A stretch of DNA of 64,000 bases from Nocardia amamiensis (GTDB lineage Bacteria; Actinomycetota; Actinomycetes; Mycobacteriales; Mycobacteriaceae), in assembly GCF_015477605.1 (NCBI RefSeq), contig NZ_JADLQX010000006.1:266448-330447 (forward strand). Direction: 5' to 3'. The notes beneath the pieces are model-generated. The model did no database searches. It saw only the letters and a program-made list of their open reading frames with translations, and was not told the origin of the DNA. Position 1 is the first letter of the stretch; each line of letters starts with the position of its first letter. Of the stretch, positions 55,115-64,000 are shown piece by piece. The translations under genes were made by a program, and so were the position numbers.

Positions 55115-56124
55115 TGGAAGATCGCAACCTACTCGGCAAACGCAGCCCGGCGTTCATGGGCGTGCTCGGCATCGCCATCGTGCTTCTGGTGACGGTGTCG
55201 GCGTTCTTCCTCGACCGGCTGCCCATCATCGGGGCGGGCACCAAGTACACCGCGGAGTTCACCGAGGCCGCTGGCCTCAAGCGGGGCAACGAAGTCCGGA
55301 TCGCAGGCGTGAAGGTCGGTTCGGTGTCCGATGTCCGGCTCGACGGCGACCGCGTGGTCGTGGATTTCCGTACCCAGGACGCCTGGATCGGCAACGAGAC
55401 CACCGCGTCGATCCAGATCAAGACGCTGCTCGGGCAGAAGTATCTGGCGCTCGACCCGAGGGGATCCAAGCCCGCCGACCCGGACACCCGGATTCCACTG
55501 TCGCGCACGGTGTCTCCGTACGACGTGGTGGACGCGTTCACCGACGCGGCCCGCACTATCGACCAGATCGACACCGCGCAGCTGGCCCGCAGCATGCAGG
55601 TGCTGTCGGAGGCGTTCGCGACGACGCCGCCGGAGATCCGCGGCTCCATCGACGGTGTCGCCCGGCTGTCGGAGACACTCGCCAAACGCGACCAGGAGCT
55701 GAAGCGGCTGTTCGCCGCGACCAGACAGACCACCCAGGTCCTCGCCGACCGCAACGCCGAGTTCGAGCGGCTGCTGGCCTCCGGCGGTCAGCTGCTCGCC
55801 GAGCTGAACATCCGCCAGCAGTCCATCTCGCGGCTGCTGGACGGAGCCAGGACGGTGTCGGCGGAGCTGACCGCGCTGGTGCACGACAACGAGGAGCAGA
55901 TCGGGCCCGCGCTGACCAACCTGCGTGCCTCGATCGACCTGCTCAACGCCAACCAGCAGAACATCTCCAAGACATTGGAACTCGCGGCGCCCTTCTACGG
56001 CCTCTACGCCAACGTGCTCGGCACGGGCCGCTGGTTCGACGCGGTGATCGTCAACCTGGTTCCGCCCGCGCTGCCCGAGATCCCCGGCTACCGTCCGCCG
56101 GTCCGCACCCTGGGAGGTAACTGA
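55114..56124 (+). CDS. mceC: MceC-type protein
   Basis: 336 residues; ATG overlaps the mceB stop by one base (TGATG). Anchor (about 11-33), Mce domain EAAGLKRGNEVRIAGVKVGS, IKTLLGQKYLALDPRG, helical region, and a Pro-rich end (PEIPGYRPPVRTLGG). One of the six tube subunits. Confidence 0.92.
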   Translation: MEDRNLLGKRSPAFMGVLGIAIVLLVTVSAFFLDRLPIIGAGTKYTAEFTEAAGLKRGNEVRIAGVKVGSVSDVRLDGDRVVVDFRTQDAWIGNETTASIQIKTLLGQKYLALDPRGSKPADPDTRIPLSRTVSPYDVVDAFTDAARTIDQIDTAQLARSMQVLSEAFATTPPEIRGSIDGVARLSETLAKRDQELKRLFAATRQTTQVLADRNAEFERLLASGGQLLAELNIRQQSISRLLDGARTVSAELTALVHDNEEQIGPALTNLRASIDLLNANQQNISKTLELAAPFYGLYANVLGTGRWFDAVIVNLVPPALPEIPGYRPPVRTLGGN

Positions 56125-56125
56125 C

Positions 56126-57394
56126 GTGGCGGAGAACTGGCGCAGCGACCCCGTCGGCGCGGTGCGCGGTTCCAGCCGCGGCGCCAAGGTGGCCATCGCG
56201 TTGGTCGTCGTCCTTGCCGTGCTGGTGGCCGGAGTGCTGTGGTGGCTGTTCAACCGGCTGAACACCACCAAGATCACCGCCTACTTCGATCGCTCGGTCG
56301 GCATCTACGAAGGCTCGGACGTGCGCATTCTCGGTGTACCGGTCGGCTCGGTGGACTCGGTGGAGCCGCAGGGCGATCAGGTCAAGATCGTCATGAGTGT
56401 GGATCGCAAGTACGACGTGCCCGCGGGCGCGCGAGCCGCGCAGATCACGCCGTCGATCGTGTCCGACCGCTACATCCAGTTGACCCCGGTCTATAAAGAC
56501 GGCCCCAAGATGCCGCGCAACGGGACGATCCCGCGCGACCGCACGGTTACGCCGGTCGAAGTGGATGAGCTGTACAAGAGCATCACCGAACTGTCGGACG
56601 CGCTGGGGCCCAAGGGAGCCAACGCCGATGGCGCGGTGAACGAACTCGTGCGCACCGGCGCGGCGAACCTGGCCGGCAACGGCGAGGCGCTGGCCAACAG
56701 CCTCACCCAGTTGTCACGGGCGGTGCGGTATCTGTCGGACGCGCGCGGGGACATCTTCGACACGGTCAAGAATCTGCAAGCCTTCATCACCATGCTGGCG
56801 CAGAACGACCAGCAGGTGCGGCAGTTCAACGTCCAGTTGGCCGACCTGTCGACGTTCCTCGCCGACGAACGCGAAGATCTCGGCGCCGCACTGCATCTGC
56901 TGTCGATCGCGCTGGGTGACATCGCCCGGTTCATCGACGACAACCGGGATCTGATCGCGAGCAACGCCGAAGGGTTGATCACGCTCACCAAGACACTGGC
57001 CGACCAGCGCGCCGACCTGGCCGCCCTGCTGCCGGTGCTGCCGTTGGCGCTGAGCAATCTGATCAACGTGCACAACGCCGAATCCGGCACTCTCGACATG
57101 CGCGCCAACTTCACCGACCTGCAGGACCCGTTCGGCGTGGTGTGCAAGATGCTCGACCTGTCCAAGCTGATGCCCGGCGACCCCAAGTTCGAGGCGCTCG
57201 GCAGGCAGATGCGGCCGATTCTCGATCACTGCAAGGAAATCACCGACCAGATCACCGCCGGGGTGAAGACTCCGACGCTGATCCTCCCGTTCGGCATTCT
57301 CAGCGGCGAGAACCAGCAGCGCGACCCGGTGCCGGGCACGGTGCCCGGCACCGAGTCGGATCGGCTTCCGCCGTCGCAGGGAGGGGACCGATGA
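56126..57394 (+). CDS. mceD: MceD-type protein
   Basis: 422 residues, GTG start one base after mceC. Anchor (about 22-45), Mce domain GIYEGSDVRILGVPVGSVDS, then helices and a short tail with PVPGTVPGTESDRLPPSQGG. Overlaps mceE by ATGA. Confidence 0.92.
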   Translation: MAENWRSDPVGAVRGSSRGAKVAIALVVVLAVLVAGVLWWLFNRLNTTKITAYFDRSVGIYEGSDVRILGVPVGSVDSVEPQGDQVKIVMSVDRKYDVPAGARAAQITPSIVSDRYIQLTPVYKDGPKMPRNGTIPRDRTVTPVEVDELYKSITELSDALGPKGANADGAVNELVRTGAANLAGNGEALANSLTQLSRAVRYLSDARGDIFDTVKNLQAFITMLAQNDQQVRQFNVQLADLSTFLADEREDLGAALHLLSIALGDIARFIDDNRDLIASNAEGLITLTKTLADQRADLAALLPVLPLALSNLINVHNAESGTLDMRANFTDLQDPFGVVCKMLDLSKLMPGDPKFEALGRQMRPILDHCKEITDQITAGVKTPTLILPFGILSGENQQRDPVPGTVPGTESDRLPPSQGGDR

Positions 57395-58632
57395 CCGCCC
57401 GAATCCGTTCCATCGCACGAGGTCTCGGCGTTGCGCTGGCGCTGGGCCTGTCCACCGCACTGGTCACCTCGTGCGCCGCCGACGGCATCTACAGCGTGCC
57501 GCTGCCCGGTGGCGCCGATGTCGGCGAGCACCCGATGCACATCGACATCCAGTTCGACGACGTACTCGACTTGGTGCCGCAGTCGGCGGTCAAGGTCGAC
57601 GGCGTGCCGGTCGGCCGGGTCGAGGAGATCACCATCGGCAAGGATCAGTGGACCGCGACCGTGCGCACCCTGGTGCAGTCGTCGGTGGACCTGCCCGCGA
57701 ACGCGCACGCCGAGGTCAGGCAGTCGAATCTGCTCGGGGAGAAGTTCATCGAGCTGTCCCGGCCCGCCGCCGACCCGGATCCGCGCCGCCTTGGCGACGG
57801 GTCGGTGATCCCGATCGACCGCACCAGGCACGCCACCGAGATCGAGCAGGTGCTCGGCGCGCTGTCGCTGCTGCTCAACGGCGGCGGTGTCGCGCAGTTG
57901 CAGCCGATCATCACCGAGCTGAACAAGACCTTCGGGGGCCGCGAGGATCGCGTGCGCTCGCTGATCGAGCAGGCGAACACGCTGATCAACGGCCTGAACG
58001 ACCAGGTGGACGACATCACGAGGGCGCTGGACGGCCTCGATGTGCTCAGCGCCAGAGTCAGCACGCAGACCGAGCAGATCGGCAAGATCCTCGAGCAGTT
58101 GCCCGAGGGCATCAAGATCCTGGAAGAGCAGCGACCGCAATTGATCGGCCTGCTCGCCCAGCTGGATCGCCTCGGCCAGGCCGGCTTCGACGTGCTGAAC
58201 ACCTCGAAGAACGACCTGATTCGCGATCTCACCGCGCTGCGGCCCACGCTGCAGGAACTCGGCCGCTCCGCGCCCGATCTGGTGAGCGCGTTCCCGCTGA
58301 TTCCGACCTATCCGTTCCCCGACTCAGCGCTGGAGAGCACCTTCGGCGGGTCGGTCAACACCTGGTTGTCGGTGGACCAGCAGATCGGCGTCACGCTCAG
58401 CAATCTCGGTGTGGGCAAGCCGGATCCGGTCTACATCCCACCGCTCGGTCCACCGGTGCCGGTGGACCCGACGAATCCGTACTACGGCGGCAACGGCCCG
58501 CGGCCCGGCTGGCCGACGGTGTCGATCCTGCCCCTGCCGCCGCTCATGGCGCAGCCGCCGGCGCCGGGCGTGCCCGCGGGTCCGGTCGGCGCGATCCTCG
58601 AGCAACTAGGCGTAGGGAGTGGTCCGCGGTGA
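57391..58632 (+). CDS. mceE: MceE-type lipoprotein
   Basis: 413 residues. Signal peptide with lipobox LVTSC, so Cys28 is lipidated, as in MceE/Lpr proteins of this position. Mce domain SAVKVDGVPVGRVEEITIGK, helical region, Pro/Gly-rich tail. Overlaps mceF by GTGA. Confidence 0.92.
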   Translation: MTARIRSIARGLGVALALGLSTALVTSCAADGIYSVPLPGGADVGEHPMHIDIQFDDVLDLVPQSAVKVDGVPVGRVEEITIGKDQWTATVRTLVQSSVDLPANAHAEVRQSNLLGEKFIELSRPAADPDPRRLGDGSVIPIDRTRHATEIEQVLGALSLLLNGGGVAQLQPIITELNKTFGGREDRVRSLIEQANTLINGLNDQVDDITRALDGLDVLSARVSTQTEQIGKILEQLPEGIKILEEQRPQLIGLLAQLDRLGQAGFDVLNTSKNDLIRDLTALRPTLQELGRSAPDLVSAFPLIPTYPFPDSALESTFGGSVNTWLSVDQQIGVTLSNLGVGKPDPVYIPPLGPPVPVDPTNPYYGGNGPRPGWPTVSILPLPPLMAQPPAPGVPAGPVGAILEQLGVGSGPR

Positions 58633-59870
58633 CGCGTCTGGTCCGGTGGCAGCTGATCACGTTCGTGGTGATCGCGGTGCTCGGCGTGGTGTTCGTCGGC
58701 GCCAAGTACATCCGGCTCGACCAGATGCTCGGATTCGGTTTCTACACGGTGCACGTGCAGGCGGCGCAGACCGGCGGCATCTACAAGGGCGCCGAGGTGA
58801 CCTACCGTGGTGTTCCGGTCGGCCGGATCGGCGAGCTCGAGCTCACCGACGACGGCGTGGTGATGAACCTCATCATCAATTCGAGTGCGCCGGATATCCC
58901 GGCCTCGGCGAAAGCGGTGGTGGCCAACCGATCCGCGATCGGTGAGCAGTACCTCGATCTGCAACCCACCTCCGACCAGGGTCCGTATCTGCACGACAAC
59001 TCGGTGATCACCTCGGTGACCACGCCGATTCCGGTCGAACAGCTGGTGGCCAGTGTGGACAGCTTCACCCGGTCGGTGGATCTGAACGCGCTCAACACCA
59101 CGGTGCGCGAACTGGGCAAGGCGTTCGACGGCAAGGGCGACGATCTGCAGGTGCTGATCGAATCGCTGAACCAGTTCACCGAGACCTTTCACGCGACGCT
59201 GCCGCAGACCATCCAGTTGATCCAGGACGGCAGGATCGCGCTCGGTACTCAGGCCGAGCAGTCCGCCGCCATCCGGGAGTTCAGCGACGGTCTGGACAAG
59301 CTCACCGCCCAGTTGCGCTCCAGCGATCCCGACGTGCGCAGGTTGATCGGCACCGGAACCGACGCGGGTGAGCAGATCGGCGGGCTGATCAACGAGAGCG
59401 GCGGCGCGCTCACCCAGGACCTGGCGAACCTGCGGCTGGTGCTGCAGGCGATCTCGCCGAAGTTCTATGCCTTGCGACCGCTGCTGCAATTCCTTCCGCA
59501 GTTGTCCATCGGCGGGTCCTCCACCGCGCCCGGTGACGGCACCAGCCACTTCGGCTTGGTGCTGGAGACCAACAATCCGCCCGCCTGTACCGTTGGCTAC
59601 GAGGGCACGTATCGGATCCTCGAACAGATGAAGGCGCAGAACCCGGATTTCGACGACACGCGCGACGAATTCCCGTTCAACAAAGACGCCAAATGTCTCG
59701 TGCCCTTCGGTAATCCGACCGCCGTCCGGGGTGGCGAACGCGCCGAGCTCGCCGATCCGGCCATTGTGCAGCCCTGGGACAGCAATCCCAAGTCCGATCC
59801 GGAAAAGCTGAATCTGACTCCGGTCGCCGTGCAGCTGTCGACCCTGCTGGGGGTCACGCCGAAGCGGTGA
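58629..59870 (+). CDS. mceF: MceF-type protein
   Basis: 413 residues from GTG 58629. Anchor (about 7-28, LITFVVIAVLGVVFVGAKYI), Mce domain AAQTGGIYKGAEVTYRGVPV, long helical part, C-terminal Cys residues (PACTVGYEG, DAKCLVPFG). The last tube subunit. Overlaps the first Mce-associated gene by GTGA. Confidence 0.92.
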   Translation: MTRLVRWQLITFVVIAVLGVVFVGAKYIRLDQMLGFGFYTVHVQAAQTGGIYKGAEVTYRGVPVGRIGELELTDDGVVMNLIINSSAPDIPASAKAVVANRSAIGEQYLDLQPTSDQGPYLHDNSVITSVTTPIPVEQLVASVDSFTRSVDLNALNTTVRELGKAFDGKGDDLQVLIESLNQFTETFHATLPQTIQLIQDGRIALGTQAEQSAAIREFSDGLDKLTAQLRSSDPDVRRLIGTGTDAGEQIGGLINESGGALTQDLANLRLVLQAISPKFYALRPLLQFLPQLSIGGSSTAPGDGTSHFGLVLETNNPPACTVGYEGTYRILEQMKAQNPDFDDTRDEFPFNKDAKCLVPFGNPTAVRGGERAELADPAIVQPWDSNPKSDPEKLNLTPVAVQLSTLLGVTPKR

Positions 59871-60616
59871 CCAGGAGCAATGACGTTAGGGTGGCTCGCG
59901 TGAGTGATTCCGCGCAGGAAGCGCCGGAGGCCGTGGAGGCCACGGCGGAAGCGACCGTGGAGCCGGGTGACGCGCCCGTCGCGGCATCCGCGGACGACCG
60001 GACCGAGGCCGCGGCGCAGCGCTCCGGCGCCGCGTCGGTGCTCGGCAGGGTGGCGTTCGCCGGCTCGGCGGCGCTGCTGGTTGCCGCCCTGGTCGCCGCC
60101 GCATGGTTCGGCACGGGCTGGGTTCGTGCCGCGCTCACCGACGGCCCGCGTGCCGACGCGCGCGACACCGCCTTGGACGCCGCACGGCAGGCCGCGCTGA
60201 ACATGACGTCGATGAACCTCGATGACGTGCCCGGCTCGCTCGCTCTGGCCAGGTCGTCGATGACCGGCGCGCTGCTGGACTCGGCCACCGAGAACAAGGA
60301 CCAAGCGGAGAAGCTGGCCCAGCAGAGCGGGGTCGGGATGACCTCGAAGGTGCTCGGCGCCGCCCTCACCTCGCTCAACAGCGAGCAGGACAAGGCGTCG
60401 GCGCTGGTCGTGCTGCAGGTGACGGAGCAGGCCAAGGACAAGCCGTCCGCGGAGTACCGCTACAGCTGGACCGTCGACGTGGCCAAGGACGGCGAGGTGT
60501 GGAAGGCCGAGCAGATCTCCTCGCTCGGCCAGCCGGTGCTGCTGAGCGGTGGACCCGTCCAGCAGGCGTCCGCGCCCGCGGGGGATCAGCCCGCCGCGCC
60601 GAAGCCGGGATCTTAG
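59867..60616 (+). CDS. Mce-associated membrane protein (Mam)
   Basis: 249 residues from GTG 59867 (GTG 59900 also possible). Acidic Ala-rich N-terminus, one membrane span (about 64-86, AFAGSAALLVAALVAAAWFG), and a periplasmic NTF2-like domain (DTALDAARQAALNMTSMNLD). Mam proteins stabilise Mce complexes. Confidence 0.85.
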   Translation: MTRSNDVRVARVSDSAQEAPEAVEATAEATVEPGDAPVAASADDRTEAAAQRSGAASVLGRVAFAGSAALLVAALVAAAWFGTGWVRAALTDGPRADARDTALDAARQAALNMTSMNLDDVPGSLALARSSMTGALLDSATENKDQAEKLAQQSGVGMTSKVLGAALTSLNSEQDKASALVVLQVTEQAKDKPSAEYRYSWTVDVAKDGEVWKAEQISSLGQPVLLSGGPVQQASAPAGDQPAAPKPGS

Positions 60617-60626
60617 GAGGACCGCC

Positions 60627-61361
60627 ATGACTTCTCGCCGACCGGTCAACCGGGTTACCTCCAAGCGCCGTCCTGCCGCCGAGCAGCCGTCGCGCACCGC
60701 GTCCGCCCGGACCGAGCGCACCGCACCGGGCCGCAAGCCGCGCGTGGCGGGCGTTTCCCGTCCCGCCACGGCATCCGGTGCCTCCCGCGTCGAGAGCATC
60801 GAGGAGAAGTCGGGACTGTCTCGATTGCGCATGCCGTGGAAGGCGAGCCGTCCCCAGCGCCGAGAGGCCGGACGTCCACGCTGGGGCGTGGTGGCGGGAT
60901 TGCTGGTTGCCGCGCTGCTGCTGGGCGCCTTCGCATGGCTCGCCGCGCAGCGGCCCGGAGTGGACACCTCGAACCAGGCGTACGTGAACAACGAGGCCAC
61001 CCAGGAGGTACGCGCGGCCGCCGACAACGCGCTGCGGACCGTCTACGCCTACGACGTGAAGAACATCGACGGCTACCGGGACACCGCGAAGCAGGTGCTC
61101 ACCGGGAAGATGCTCGCCGACCTGGACAAGTACGCCCAAACCACCATTTCGGCGGTCAAGCAGGCCCAGACCAGCGCCGATGCCAAGGCAGATCCGATCG
61201 CCGTGACGTTGCTCACCGATGATCGCGCGGAGCTGCTGGTCAACTTGGTGGTGAGCGCCACCAAGGACGGCGTGGCACAGCAGAGCGTCGCGGGCCCCGT
61301 CGTCCTGCACATGCAGAAGGTGGACGGTCGCTGGCTGGCCAGCGACATCGTCGACCGGTAA
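60627..61361 (+). CDS. Mce-associated membrane protein (Mam)
   Basis: 244 residues with AGGAGG before the ATG. A long basic cytoplasmic part (residues 1-95, many Arg and Pro), one span (WGVVAGLLVAALLLGAFAWL) and a periplasmic NTF2-like domain (NVKNID-type DVKNIDGYRDTAKQVLTGKM). Last gene of the mce operon. Confidence 0.85.
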   Translation: MTSRRPVNRVTSKRRPAAEQPSRTASARTERTAPGRKPRVAGVSRPATASGASRVESIEEKSGLSRLRMPWKASRPQRREAGRPRWGVVAGLLVAALLLGAFAWLAAQRPGVDTSNQAYVNNEATQEVRAAADNALRTVYAYDVKNIDGYRDTAKQVLTGKMLADLDKYAQTTISAVKQAQTSADAKADPIAVTLLTDDRAELLVNLVVSATKDGVAQQSVAGPVVLHMQKVDGRWLASDIVDR

Positions 61362-61638
61362 GCGTACCTCCGCCTTCGCTCCGGCCATGCGCGGGCTGAT
61401 GACGGACTACGTCCGGCTGCGCCAGCTCTGCCCAGGATCCCCTGGGATGGCCCAGCGCGGCAGGCGATCTCGCTAGCGTCTCGGTCGGGCCTGCCACTTG
61501 ACGAGTTTCGCCCGACCCGTCACGCTATTCACAACAGCGGCAGCTGTCACAGTGGCTTCCAGCGCATTGCGGCACCGGACGCGGCCAGCGAATTCGGCCC
61601 GGCGCGCCAGCCATGTGGAGGATCACACGGGTGGTACT

Positions 61639-61668
61639 TTGACACCTCCGTGTCGATGGGTGTAGGTT
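61639..61668 (+). promoter_or_regulatory. Strong rpoB promoter
   Basis: TTGACA (61639-61644), 18 bp, TAGGTT (61663-61668): the best consensus promoter in the window. Transcription would begin near 61675, about 180 nt before rpoB. The 61362-61638 stretch after the mce operon holds no gene; a short CCCAGG/CCTGGG inverted repeat lies near 61428-61443. Confidence 0.85.
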
Positions 61669-61853
61669 TGGACGTTGCGCTGGCTGCCTCCTGTCCATAC
61701 CTCGATTTGCACACGTAAGTTCACCCTTCCGGTGTTACTTCCGTTGTTGCCTGTTCGAGTTTCGTTCGGGTTGTAACCAGCGGAATTCGTAGCAGACAAG
61801 CGACGGTCGCGGACCCACCACGCGACGCGCGTGAGGTGCTGGAAGGACGCATC

Positions 61854-64000
<2,147 letters not shown>

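Overview
The window is high-GC actinobacterial DNA, most likely from a Nocardia or a close mycolic-acid relative. Pointers are the fused HadA-HadB dehydratase beside tRNA-Trp and secE, a complete mce operon between rplL and rpoB, BldC, many leaderless genes with TANNNT -10 boxes, and synteny with the Mycobacterium tuberculosis Rv0534c-Rv0563 and rpmG2-rpoB neighbourhoods. Species cannot be assigned from the window.

Positions 1-3130 are accessory. The 3' part of an HK97-type phage capsid gene is followed by an unusual array with a 61-bp period (about 778-1283). Its units pair a conserved GC-rich repeat with a unique inverted repeat. Two tiny overlapping minus-strand genes, a divergent XRE regulator with adjacent palindromes, an 18-bp-stem terminator, an AT-richer gap and a decayed Uma2-like gene follow. 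This looks like a phage satellite or prophage remnant.

Positions 3300-31400 are chromosomal housekeeping and regulation. They hold secreted and membrane proteins, bldC, a Cds1-like PLP enzyme, an HTH/Clp-N pair with twin operators, a very large AfsR-type regulator, a DrrAB-like exporter, an aldo/keto reductase with a divergent TetR, and a MarR/SnoaL pair. Most menaquinone genes are here: menA, menD, menB, menE, menG, with a hotdog thioesterase between menD and menB. One 1.4-kilo-residue protein joins a molybdopterin nitrate reductase to a CysJ-type flavoprotein.

Positions 31400-40600 continue the M. tuberculosis-like order: mgtA, an Rv0556-like membrane protein, menJ, grcC1 and htpX. Inserted between these are a DUF2505 gene, a VOC/AraC pair, a MarR regulator, a nitroreductase-hemerythrin fusion and yajQ. 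grcC1 carries two in-frame copies of a short repeat also found in front of menE.

Positions 40600-64000 are the translation/transcription core: tRNA-Tyr, tRNA-Thr, tRNA-Met, rpmG, hadAB, tRNA-Trp, secE, nusG, rplK, rplA, a flavin reductase and a drug-efflux MFS gene, then rplJL behind a structured leader. Next comes the lipid-import operon mceG-yrbEAB-mceABCDEF-mam-mam, and finally rpoB, cut by the window end, with a rifampicin-sensitive-type sequence.
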